Shown here piece after piece: positions 26,265-34,212 of a stretch of 64,000 nt of DNA. The notes under the pieces are model-generated. The model made no database searches. It was not told the origin of the DNA and saw only the letters and a program-made list of their open reading frames with translations. How positions within the stretch are numbered: position 1 is the stretch's first letter; each line of letters begins with the position of its first letter. The position numbers and the translations under genes are program-made. The DNA comes from CAZQRW01 sp964596115 (GTDB lineage Bacteria > Hydrothermota > UBA3072 > B12-G15): assembly GCA_964596115.1 (NCBI GenBank), contig CAZQRW010000001.1, forward strand, positions 16,333 through 80,332, given 5' to 3'.

Positions 26265-29200
26265 TTATTCAGACTTTGAATGGGACTCGATTGTAGCCTT
26301 TATTGCCCTGACAAGATCCTTATATCTATAAGGTTTCTTGATAATAGCACTAAATCCATATTTTTTATAATTAGACAAAACAGCGTCATTTGAATATCCG
26401 CTTGATACAATAGCATTGACATTAGGGTCTATTTTCTTTAGTTCCTCAATTGTTTCTAATCCTCCTTTACCACCTGGGATTGTTAGGTCAAGGATAACAA
26501 TGTCAAAAGGATTGTCTCTTTTGATGGCTTCTTTGTATAGCTCTATTGCTGTATCTCCATCCTTTGCTCCTGTAACCTTGAATCCTGATTTTTTAAGCAT
26601 TCGAGAGGCAGAATCAATTATTATCTGTTCATCATCCATTATGAGTACCTTTCCGTTACCTTCAAGAATAAATTCACTCTCTTTTTTCTCATTTCTCCTT
26701 TTTCTTTTTTGTGGAGAAGCAGGAAGATAAATATAAAAAGAAGTACCTAACCACTGCTTTGAAACAGCAGTAATATATCCATTATGCCTCTTGATAATTG
26801 AGTAGACAGTAGAAAGGCCGAGCCCACTACCCTTCTGTTTCGTTGTAAAGAATGGATCAAATATTTGTGACAGGTACTTTTCAGGTATCCCAATTCCATT
26901 GTCTTCTATTCCGATTTTGATATAATTACCATTTTTTAACGGCAAATTTTCGTCTCCATTTAAATGTATGTTTTCGGCTTTTATTGTTATAATTCCACCT
27001 TCAGGCATAGCCTGATCGGCATTAAGAATCAGGTTATTAATTACCTGGCTCATCTGGTCTATATCTACCTCTACCTGCCATAAATCATCCGGAATATGAA
27101 AATTGCATTTGACATTTGAACCACTCAAGATGAATTTTGCTGATTCTTCTATTAATTCCTTCATTGATGCAAGTTCCTTTATAGGTGCTCCCCCTTTTGA
27201 GAAAGTCAAAAGTTGTTGTGTTAAACCTCTCGCCCTCTGGGATGCATTTTCGGCTTCAGTTAATAAATCATAGATCCCTTCACCGGGATTCACCTCCATT
27301 TTTGCAAGAGAGATGTTACCAATGATGCCTGTTAGTATGTTGTTAAAATCGTGGGCGAGTCCTCCTGCAAAGATACCAAGTGATTCTAATTTTTCAATTT
27401 TTTGTTTCTCTCTTTCCATTAACCTATATTCTGTGATATCGCGTACTACTCCCATGGCTGCATACCTGCCATCAAAAATTATTCTTCGAACAGAAAAATC
27501 ACAATATCTTATCTTTCCTTCCTTCGTTATTACCCTTGCAGTATAAAATTCGGGTGTTTTGATTCCTTTCTGTCTTTTTTCTGCTATGCCAAATATTTTT
27601 TTCCTATCTTCAGGATGTATTAAATCCCATACATTTATCTGATAGAGTTCTTCTTTGGTAAAACCAGTAATTTTACTGAGACTTTCATTAACAAAGAGGA
27701 AATTGTTCCCTCTATAGATATAAATTCCATCATAGATTTGTTCTACAAGATTTCTGTATTTTTCTTCAGATTCTTTTAATGCACGTTCCGCCTTTTTTCT
27801 TTCAGTTATATCTGTATAAACTGCTACGACACCCACAAACTTGCCTTCAACCATTATAGGAGATCCTGAAAGGATAACATTTACTGGTGAGCCATCCTTT
27901 CGGAAGCGGATACTCTCCAGAGGTTTTATTTCTTTTCCCTCGAGTGTTGCCTGAGTAAATGTATTTGCCTCTTTAAATACCTTTGAATTGGTTATTAAGG
28001 GGTCAAGCTCTTTTCCTATTACCTCCTCTTTTGTGTATCCGAACAATTTTTCTGCCCCTAGATTCCAATCCACAATATGCTGCTGGGGGTCAAGGGTAAT
28101 AATAGCGTCAGGGGCAGAAGTCATAACGCTTTCCAGGTATCTTTGGCGCTTTTCTATTTCTTGTTTTACTTTCTCTTTTTCAGTAATGTCATGAATAACG
28201 GTTAAAACCCTTACAACCTTATTGTTAACAAATATTGGTATTTTTTCTGTTTTAGTAATCAATTCTTTTTTTCCTACTTTAGTTTTTTCTTCTGTGATGA
28301 GGATTTTCCCGGTTTCAAACACATCTTTATATTCATTGATAACCTTTTTGTGCAAAAATGGAAAAACCTCCAGGATATGTTTGCCAATGGCGTCTGCTTT
28401 TAGCCCGAGTTCCCTATTCCATTTTTTGAAGGCATCGTTAAAAAGTACAATTCTTAGTTTTCTATTCACTACATGTATTGGATTATATATAGAAGCGAGT
28501 GTAGTGCGATATTGAAATTCAGATTGTTTAAGTGACTCTTCCATTCTTTCTCTTTCAGTAATATTTTCAGCGAATCCACATAATCCTATAACATTTCCTT
28601 CTGCATCAAAAAGTGGGACTTTTGTTGTTTTGAATATTTGGGTTTTGCCATTTACGGTAATAGTATTTCTACTTCTATGCTTTTTTTTTCTTTTTATGAC
28701 ATAGTTATCAGATTTTTTCAATTTCTTGGTTTCATCTGGAGAAAAAAGGTCTTCATCTGTCTTTCCAATTATTTTTTCTGTTGACATTTTAAAGGCTTTA
28801 GAGAAAGCAGGGTTAATATTTATATAATGCCCTTCTTTGTCCTTTAAAAATATGATTTCATCAGATGCATTCAGTATTGCCTTAAGCTGCTCCTCTGATT
28901 TTTCCAATTTTTGTTTTATTTTTGATTGTCTATTTGTAACGTATGATAAAATAATTGTCCCGAGATAATTTCCATTATTACCAAGTATTGGTTTTGCAGC
29001 TATATGTATCCGTTTTTTACCAAGATTCTCGTTTATCGTATCAATTTCAAAAATTTTTTTGTCACCAGTTTTCCAATTTGCTATTTGTTTTTTTAATGTC
29101 CTGGCGGCATCAGGACACACAAAATTAATGAAATTTTTCTCTTCTAATCGTCCATTTGGCACATCGAAAATTTTTTTTAGAGTAGAATTTACATAAACAA

Positions 29201-29306
29201 AATTACCTCTTGTATCAAGGAGTGCAATTCCTACCGCCATTTTCTCAAGTAACGGATCATCTATCCTCAGACTTATATTTTCCACTTCTTTTAAAGGACG
29301 CTTCAT
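26265..29306 (-). CDS. Multi-PAS hybrid sensor histidine kinase with C-terminal receiver
   Basis: From the ATG chosen here the protein has 1013 residues. In the longer GTG form (start at 29336) the domains are: five PAS domains at about 25-135, 145-265, 272-390, 397-515 and 522-640; HisKA with His662 in FAGGLAHDFNNILTG; HATPase with GNYIKIGIEDNGIGIPEKY and GSGLGLSTVYSI; and a receiver with Asp950 in IVILDLTIPGG. No membrane helix is visible, so it senses inside the cell, perhaps redox or small ligands via PAS. I prefer the ATG ten codons in because AGGTGG lies eight bases before it. No separate response regulator follows. It is alone on its transcript. Confidence 0.92.
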   Translation of the reverse strand: MKRPLKEVENISLRIDDPLLEKMAVGIALLDTRGNFVYVNSTLKKIFDVPNGRLEEKNFINFVCPDAARTLKKQIANWKTGDKKIFEIDTINENLGKKRIHIAAKPILGNNGNYLGTIILSYVTNRQSKIKQKLEKSEEQLKAILNASDEIIFLKDKEGHYININPAFSKAFKMSTEKIIGKTDEDLFSPDETKKLKKSDNYVIKRKKKHRSRNTITVNGKTQIFKTTKVPLFDAEGNVIGLCGFAENITERERMEESLKQSEFQYRTTLASIYNPIHVVNRKLRIVLFNDAFKKWNRELGLKADAIGKHILEVFPFLHKKVINEYKDVFETGKILITEEKTKVGKKELITKTEKIPIFVNNKVVRVLTVIHDITEKEKVKQEIEKRQRYLESVMTSAPDAIITLDPQQHIVDWNLGAEKLFGYTKEEVIGKELDPLITNSKVFKEANTFTQATLEGKEIKPLESIRFRKDGSPVNVILSGSPIMVEGKFVGVVAVYTDITERKKAERALKESEEKYRNLVEQIYDGIYIYRGNNFLFVNESLSKITGFTKEELYQINVWDLIHPEDRKKIFGIAEKRQKGIKTPEFYTARVITKEGKIRYCDFSVRRIIFDGRYAAMGVVRDITEYRLMEREKQKIEKLESLGIFAGGLAHDFNNILTGIIGNISLAKMEVNPGEGIYDLLTEAENASQRARGLTQQLLTFSKGGAPIKELASMKELIEESAKFILSGSNVKCNFHIPDDLWQVEVDIDQMSQVINNLILNADQAMPEGGIITIKAENIHLNGDENLPLKNGNYIKIGIEDNGIGIPEKYLSQIFDPFFTTKQKGSGLGLSTVYSIIKRHNGYITAVSKQWLGTSFYIYLPASPQKRKRRNEKKESEFILEGNGKVLIMDDEQIIIDSASRMLKKSGFKVTGAKDGDTAIELYKEAIKRDNPFDIVILDLTIPGGKGGLETIEELKKIDPNVNAIVSSGYSNDAVLSNYKKYGFSAIIKKPYRYKDLVRAIKATIESHSKSE

Positions 29307-29371
29307 TGATTTAACCCACCTGTATCCAGAGGGCACATTTCAAAAATATATACATTTATTTATATGAATTT

Positions 29372-29399
29372 ATTATAGATATAAAAAAATTTTTGTCAA
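29372..29399 (-). promoter_or_regulatory. Consensus promoter of the PAS histidine kinase
   Basis: Perfect TTGACA, 16 bases, perfect TATAAT on the minus strand. The predicted start lies near 29365, giving a leader of about 60 bases that holds an AGGTGG ribosome site before the ATG at 29306. Confidence 0.8.
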
Positions 29400-29413
29400 G
29401 AAGACGAATTGTC

Positions 29414-29533
29414 TTACAAAGCTTCCAATTTAGCTTTCGAGCCATCGCTAACCAGCTGAGATACGCATTTTTCTAATACCAGGTCTTCAGTTTTTTCTCC
29501 TGCGCATTTCTCTTCTTTATTTCTTTTCCTCGT
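29414..29533 (-). other. Intergenic open segment of about 39 codons, possible gene relic with tRNA-like arm
   Basis: Between the kinase promoter and hycI a minus-strand frame without a start codon reads as a protein-like C-terminus (CAGEKTEDLVLEKCVSQL, then SDGSKAKLEAL and stop). The preceding part reads well in another frame (GIIFPYGERGKEIKKR), as if a frameshift separated them. The same strand holds CTCAGCTGGTTAGCGA, which resembles a tRNA D-arm, but no T-arm or acceptor stem could be matched. I do not recognise it. Apart from the promoters, nothing else is seen in the roughly 280 bases between the two genes. Confidence 0.25.
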
Positions 29534-29585
29534 TCACCGTAAGGGAATATTATTCCTTTATTAGGTGCTAATGGTATTTTTTTAC

Positions 29586-29612
29586 TTGAAATTTATCAGT
29601 TATTTGTATTAT
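29586..29612 (+). promoter_or_regulatory. Possible leaderless promoter of hycI-like gene
   Basis: TTGAAA, 15-base spacer and TATTAT (5 of 6), followed by exactly six bases and the ATG at 29619. No Shine-Dalgarno lies in between. Confidence 0.45.
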
Positions 29613-29618
29613 TGTGTT

Positions 29619-30065
29619 ATGGATTGGCTGAAAAAGCTTAAAAAAGGCAAAACTATTTTCTGTGGATTAGGGAACGATCTAAGAGAAGATGATGGTGTGG
29701 GTAACTATATTGCACGAGCCCTTTCAAAGCATTTTACTGTATTTGTAATGGAAGAAGACCCAGAGTTGTATATTGATAGTATTGTAAAGATGCACCCTGA
29801 TACAGTAATTTTGTTTGATGCTGCAGATTTTAAAGGTGAACCAGGTGATATCTCCATTATTCCTATTGAGAAGATTGATAGATTCACTTTTTCCACCCAT
29901 AGACTACCGCTTTCCATCTTTGTTTATATGCTAAAGAGAAAACTTGATGTTTCCATCCATTTAATTGGTATTGAACCATTCTCCCTTCGGTATAGAGAGG
30001 GGATATCAGACAAAATGAAGAAAGTAGCAGACAAAATTATCGCTTCTTTTTATTTATCTTCTTGA
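29619..30065 (+). CDS. Hydrogenase maturation protease (peptidase M52 family)
   Basis: M52 proteases clip the C-terminal tail of the large subunit of [NiFe] hydrogenases after nickel insertion. This 148-residue form has the signature GLGNDLREDDGVG, where the first metal-binding acidic residue sits, then ILFDAADF with the second Asp and the His in FSTHRLPL, and LIGIEPFSL. It is closer to HycI than to HybD in these motifs. The upstream GTG would add 18 hydrophobic residues unlike the family, so I chose the ATG before DWLKKLKK. No hydrogenase subunit is in the window. Its 3' end overlaps the convergent tryptophanase gene by 29 bases. Confidence 0.82.
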   Translation: MDWLKKLKKGKTIFCGLGNDLREDDGVGNYIARALSKHFTVFVMEEDPELYIDSIVKMHPDTVILFDAADFKGEPGDISIIPIEKIDRFTFSTHRLPLSIFVYMLKRKLDVSIHLIGIEPFSLRYREGISDKMKKVADKIIASFYLSS

Positions 30066-31362
30066 ATCTTGTAGCAAATATTTTCATTTCTCTCGGTAGA
30101 TATGATACAGTAATATCCCATTCTTTCTTTTTCAATAACACTTTTTTTAATATTTCTGAAACAAATATTAAATGTTCGTCTGTATATGTTCTTCTTGGTA
30201 TAGCAAGTCTGAGATATTCTTCTGTCCCTGCATTTGAGAGGACACCTCCCAGAATACTTCCTCTAATCCCTCCTTCAATAAATAAATCACCGGCGAGAAG
30301 AAAAGCAGGAAAATCTGCGTCCTGATAGATTTCCTTTGCTCTTATATAAACTGCATGCCCCCCAATAGGTTCAAGAATAGGTATACCCAGATCCTTGAGA
30401 ATTTCACCAAACATATGAACCTGTGTCACTCTATAGGTTATATAGGATTCGTCGATAGATTCCTCTATTCCTCTCGAGAGTACCCTTATATCCCTATCAG
30501 AAAGACCACCGTGAGAGGGGAAACCCTCTCTTAGTGTTGTAATATCAATAAGCCTATTGTATATTTTTCTTGACCTGGTCATAAGTAGACCGCCCATTGT
30601 TGAAAGGGCATCTTTTTTGCCACTCATATAAGCAAGATCGGAATAGGAAAAAAACTCTCTTACAACATCTCTTAATTTTCTTTTTTTCATTTCATATTTC
30701 CAATTGAAATAAATGTTTTCTGCATATCGAGATCCATCGATAAAAATAGGAATATTAAACCTCCTTAAAATACCTCTTACCTGTTTGAGATTTTTTATAC
30801 TCAGGGGGAGCCCCCCTCTACTATTATTGGTTATAGTAAGTAAAACAAAGGGAATATTCTCATTTGATGCCTTAACTATATTGTCTAATTTTTGAATATC
30901 AATATCCCCTCCAAAAGTCCCTCTCTTATCGGCAGGGATATCCAGACCTTCCCCTCCGTTCATTTCAATATTTGCCCTTGTTGTTTCAAATAATGTATTT
31001 GAAGGGATGATATTTCCTTTTTTTATAAGTACGGTGAATAGACAGGATTCAATTCCCCTGCCTTGATGAAATGGGAGAACATATGGAAACCCAAATATTT
31101 CCCTTACCTTCTGTTTAAGTTCAAAGTAACCATTTTGGTATGAAAAGGACTCATCCCCAATAAGCCCTCTGGAAAGCTGCTCAACACTTAGTGCAGAGGT
31201 ACCACTATCTGAAACAAGATCAATGTATACGTATCTTGCAGGTATAAGGTAAGGATTGTAACCTGCCTCACCAAGGATTTTTCTTCTTTCTTCAGGTGGG
31301 ATCAATTTTATTGGTTCGATTAACCTGATTTTGAAAGGGGGCGGTAGGTTTTTCTCTTTCAT
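30037..31362 (-). CDS. tnaA: Tryptophanase / beta-eliminating lyase (PLP)
   Basis: Tryptophanase splits tryptophan into indole, pyruvate and ammonia. This 441-residue enzyme belongs to the tryptophanase/tyrosine phenol-lyase family. It has LVSDSGTSALS near the start, FHQGRGIE, the aspartate strand IFIDGSRYAEN and the PLP lysine Lys250 in AYMSGKKDALSTMGGLL. MGGLL after the lysine favours tryptophanase over tyrosine phenol-lyase (usually NIGGFL), but the substrate is not certain. It is shorter than E. coli TnaA (471). It overlaps the upstream barrel-like gene by four bases. No TnaC-like leader or tnaB permease is seen. Confidence 0.85.
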   Translation of the reverse strand: MKEKNLPPPFKIRLIEPIKLIPPEERRKILGEAGYNPYLIPARYVYIDLVSDSGTSALSVEQLSRGLIGDESFSYQNGYFELKQKVREIFGFPYVLPFHQGRGIESCLFTVLIKKGNIIPSNTLFETTRANIEMNGGEGLDIPADKRGTFGGDIDIQKLDNIVKASNENIPFVLLTITNNSRGGLPLSIKNLKQVRGILRRFNIPIFIDGSRYAENIYFNWKYEMKKRKLRDVVREFFSYSDLAYMSGKKDALSTMGGLLMTRSRKIYNRLIDITTLREGFPSHGGLSDRDIRVLSRGIEESIDESYITYRVTQVHMFGEILKDLGIPILEPIGGHAVYIRAKEIYQDADFPAFLLAGDLFIEGGIRGSILGGVLSNAGTEEYLRLAIPRRTYTDEHLIFVSEILKKVLLKKKEWDITVSYLPREMKIFATRFKKINKKKR

Positions 31363-31844
31363 ATAAGTACCCTCCTTAATTCAAAATAGAAGCCTGGTTT
31401 TTGGATTATCCTATTGTACTCAACACCTAATGAAAAGAGATAGTTATAGTAGTAATGACCTACAAAGAAAAGCATGCCGGATGAGTTATATCTGACGGGG
31501 GTTTTCATAGTTATACTTTCATTTTTTTCAGTAATCACCTGAGTTAGTAGAAATAAAAAAAATCTTGTACCTATTGCAAAGTCCTTAAATCTATGACCGT
31601 AGCCAATACCAATCCTTATATATGACGAGTAAACATTTAGAGAAGAGTTTTGCAGGTTTGGTTTATAGTAAAGAACCTTCATAGTATAAATTCTTCCTGC
31701 AGAGGCGAAAATGTCCCCGATAAATCCAGTCCTATCACTTAACTGGGCGCCCGACGTAATACCTATAAGCTTTTCAGGGGATGGAAATATTCCATCCCCC
31801 GAAATAAAAAAAGTAGAGAAAGAAAAAAGAGTAAGTATCATCAT
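31359..31844 (-). CDS. Small predicted outer-membrane beta-barrel-like protein, unknown function
   Basis: This 161-residue protein starts with a short hydrophobic signal-like segment (MMILTLFSFSTFFISG). It then shows alternating aromatic/polar strands such as SYIRIGIGYGHRFKDFAIG and LFSLGVEYNRIIQKPGFYFELRRVLI, ending in a strand. This is the look of an eight-stranded outer-membrane barrel. I recognise no specific family. It sits between the aldehyde dehydrogenase and tryptophanase genes with four-base overlaps on both sides, so it is co-translated with them. A role in uptake of the substrate or indole release is only a guess. Confidence 0.5.
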   Translation of the reverse strand: MMILTLFSFSTFFISGDGIFPSPEKLIGITSGAQLSDRTGFIGDIFASAGRIYTMKVLYYKPNLQNSSLNVYSSYIRIGIGYGHRFKDFAIGTRFFLFLLTQVITEKNESITMKTPVRYNSSGMLFFVGHYYYNYLFSLGVEYNRIIQKPGFYFELRRVLI

Positions 31845-33337
31845 TTATTAGTATCTACATCTATTTGGGCCTTCTGAAGTTTTCCTGAATAATCAATGTA
31901 TACAGTTTTAATCTCGCTAAAAATCTCATAGGCCCATCTTCCACCTTCTCTATGTCCGTTTCCTGTGTTTTTTACCCCTCCGAATGGAAGATGACATTCG
32001 GCTCCAATTGTTGGTGCATTAACGTAAGTAATACCTGCTTCAAGTTTTTCAACCGCCTTCATTGCATTTCTGAGATTGGTGGTATAAATAGATGATGATA
32101 AACCATAGACGACGTTATTTGCAATCCCCACTGCCTCATCAAAATCCTTTGCCTTTAGAATGGAGAGAACAGGACCGAAAATTTCTTCCTGTGCAATACG
32201 CATTTGAGGATTTACATCAATAAAAATTGTCGGTTCAATAAACCAGCCCTTTGCACATTCACCTTCTACATATCGCTTACCGCCCAATACGAGTCTTGCT
32301 CCCTCATTTTTACCTATTTCTATATAATTCATTATTTTTGTCATTTGTGCCTCATTAATTACTGGGCCAATATCGGTAGATTCATCAAGCCCATTACCAA
32401 GCTGAAGCTGTTTCGCTCTCTCCATCAGCATCTCAATAAATTTATTGTAAATTGGTTCGTGAAGAATCAATCTTGAAGTAGCTGTGCATCTCTGTCCAGT
32501 AGTCCCAAATGCTCCCCAGAGGGCACCTTCAAGTGCAAGTTCGAGGTCAGCATCGTCCATAACAATCTGTGGATTTTTTCCACCAAGCTCGAGGGAAACC
32601 CTTTTTAAAGACTTTCCTGCAACCTCTGCAATTCTTGAGCCTACAGCAGATGAACCTGTAAATGAAATCACTCCAATATCAGGGTGTTTTATAATTGCTT
32701 CCCCAACTTTTCCTCCAGTTCCGTGTACAAGATTTACTACACCCTTTGGCATACCAGCATCTTCAAATATACGGATCAGCATTGTTGCAGTTGCTGGTGT
32801 ATCACTTGCAGGCTTGAAAACGACACTGTTCCCCACTAAAAGTGCTGGAAAGGATTTCCAGCAGGGGATTGCCATCGGAAAATTCCATGGTGTAATGAGG
32901 CCAGCAACACCAATGGGCTTTACAGTAGTATATGCTATTTTGTCATTTAATTCTGATGGTGTAGTTATGCCGTATAATCTTCTCGCCTCACCATATGCAT
33001 AAAAGGCAGTATCAATACCTTCCTGGGTGTCTCCCCTTGTTTCCTTGAGAATTTTGCCCATTTCTCTTGTCATAAGGCGCGAGATTTCTTCCTTTTTTTC
33101 AACCATTATATCCCCTGCCTTACCAAGAATCTTAGCCCTATCCGTAACTGTTAATTCTGCCCAAATTTTCTGGGCATTTTTTGCTGCTTCCACTGCCCTT
33201 GCAACATCCCTTTCATCCGAACTGGGAAATATTCCAACGATTTCATCCCAGTTAGCAGGATTTCTATTCTCAAAGGTCTCACCCGAAACTGCATCTACCC
33301 ATTCACCATTAATGTAGTTTTGAAACTTTTCAGACAT
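31841..33337 (-). CDS. NAD(P)-dependent aldehyde dehydrogenase
   Basis: This 498-residue enzyme has the ALDH core: ITPWNFPMAIPCWK, the cofactor loop ISFTGSSAVGSRIAEVAG, the general base Glu in LELGGKNPQIV, the nucleophilic Cys in GTTGQRCTATSRL and EEIFGPVLSI. The GTTGQRCT motif and size fit the ALDH7/aminoadipate- or piperideine-carboxylate-type branch better than glyceraldehyde or betaine types, but the substrate is not assignable. It is cytosolic. It is first in the operon with the barrel-like and tryptophanase genes, so it may oxidise an aldehyde arising from amino-acid breakdown. AAGGAGGT lies before the ATG. Confidence 0.88.
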   Translation of the reverse strand: MSEKFQNYINGEWVDAVSGETFENRNPANWDEIVGIFPSSDERDVARAVEAAKNAQKIWAELTVTDRAKILGKAGDIMVEKKEEISRLMTREMGKILKETRGDTQEGIDTAFYAYGEARRLYGITTPSELNDKIAYTTVKPIGVAGLITPWNFPMAIPCWKSFPALLVGNSVVFKPASDTPATATMLIRIFEDAGMPKGVVNLVHGTGGKVGEAIIKHPDIGVISFTGSSAVGSRIAEVAGKSLKRVSLELGGKNPQIVMDDADLELALEGALWGAFGTTGQRCTATSRLILHEPIYNKFIEMLMERAKQLQLGNGLDESTDIGPVINEAQMTKIMNYIEIGKNEGARLVLGGKRYVEGECAKGWFIEPTIFIDVNPQMRIAQEEIFGPVLSILKAKDFDEAVGIANNVVYGLSSSIYTTNLRNAMKAVEKLEAGITYVNAPTIGAECHLPFGGVKNTGNGHREGGRWAYEIFSEIKTVYIDYSGKLQKAQIDVDTNK

Positions 33338-33359
33338 ATTACCTCCTTATTTTTTAAAG

Positions 33360-33387
33360 AGAATAGCATTATTAATTTTATAGTCAA
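33360..33387 (-). promoter_or_regulatory. Promoter of the aldehyde dehydrogenase-tryptophanase operon
   Basis: TTGACT, 16-base spacer and TATTCT on the minus strand, followed by a leader of about 15-20 bases with AAGGAGGT before the ATG. Confidence 0.6.
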
Positions 33388-33388
33388 T

Positions 33389-33894
33389 ATGAAAAAAATT
33401 TGGCTTGGTATATTTTTCTTTATAATATTAGATTTTATAAGCTATCGTTATTTTCAAAATCGTGGTCAGAGTAACCTTATTTTGTTTTTTAATCTGAATT
33501 GTACAGATATTTTAATCCAGACATTAACTGGTTTTCTATCTATCTTCGCTGGTATAAATTTAAGTTTTTCTGCAAAATATATGGCTGTATTGTTCAGTAT
33601 AGAATTGTCTGTATAAACCACCTCCACTTTTTTTACATTTCCTGTCGAATTTACCAGGATGTGGAGTATTACTTTTCCCTCGATTCTCTATAATCTGGCA
33701 ACAGATGGGTATTTTATGGTTTTAACTATAGATTGATAGTTAAGAGCAACGGGGGTACTCTTAGAGTGTATAGTTTTTGGGCGCGGAGTAAAATGTTACT
33801 TGATGTCTTCATCCTTTTTAATTATCTGTTTAGTGTACCCTATAAGAATAATAACAATGCCCCCCAAAAAAACTCAAGTCACCTTACTCCTTAA
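33389..33894 (+). pseudogene. Decayed small membrane-protein gene
   Basis: An ATG opens a frame with a membrane-like start (MKKIWLGIFFFIILDFISYR) and a second hydrophobic stretch (IQTLTGFLSIFAGINLSF), which stops at 33616. Sequence that looks coding resumes in a different frame, carries a TAA at 33691, and then runs open through NYRLIVKSNGGTLRVYSFW and LLDVFILFNYLFSVPYK to a TAA at 33892. The simplest reading is one gene broken by a frameshift and a nonsense codon. I do not recognise the family. This is the only stretch of more than 300 bases without an intact gene, and it also holds the minus-strand aldehyde dehydrogenase promoter at its left end. Confidence 0.4.
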
Positions 33895-34202
33895 CTATCC
33901 TTATCTTTTACCTTTTCAATAACCGATTTTTTCTTGTATTCCATTGTTATATCCTTATCCCTTCTGTCATCGATCTTTATCATAGTAACAACCCTTTTTA
34001 TACCTCTCTTAAAGGGGGATTCATGCACCTTTTGTGCGATCTCAAAAAGCTCACCAATATCACCCTCTATCACAGTTGCAGTGGGCGTTAACTCAAATGG
34101 AAGTCCAGAATTCTTTATTATTCTATATGCATCTGCAACATATTTGCTGGCAGATGTAGAGCCAGTCCCAAGTGGAATAATTGTAATTTCAAGCATTGCC
34201 AT
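33891..34202 (-). CDS. MTH1187-family thiamine-binding protein
   Basis: This 103-residue protein matches the MTH1187/YkoF-like small ferredoxin-fold family: MLEITIIPLGTGSTSASKYVADAYRII, then LTPTATVIEGDIGELFEIAQKVHE and a basic strand RGIKRVVTMIKIDDRRDK. Members form tetramers and bind thiamine or pyrimidine-related ligands. They are usually near thiamine uptake genes, which is not the case here. It follows the second transglutaminase gene by ten bases on the same strand. The C-terminus is unusually lysine-rich. Confidence 0.8.
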   Translation of the reverse strand: MAMLEITIIPLGTGSTSASKYVADAYRIIKNSGLPFELTPTATVIEGDIGELFEIAQKVHESPFKRGIKRVVTMIKIDDRRDKDITMEYKKKSVIEKVKDKDS

Positions 34203-34212
34203 AATCCCTCCT

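Noticed and set aside
29420..29480. tRNA gene on the minus strand
   Set aside because: Only a D-arm-like stretch fits. No acceptor stem, anticodon arm or T-arm with GGTTC could be built.
32484..33002. Plus-strand frame of 172 codons opposite the aldehyde dehydrogenase
   Set aside because: Antisense shadow of a strongly conserved enzyme, with no start signal.
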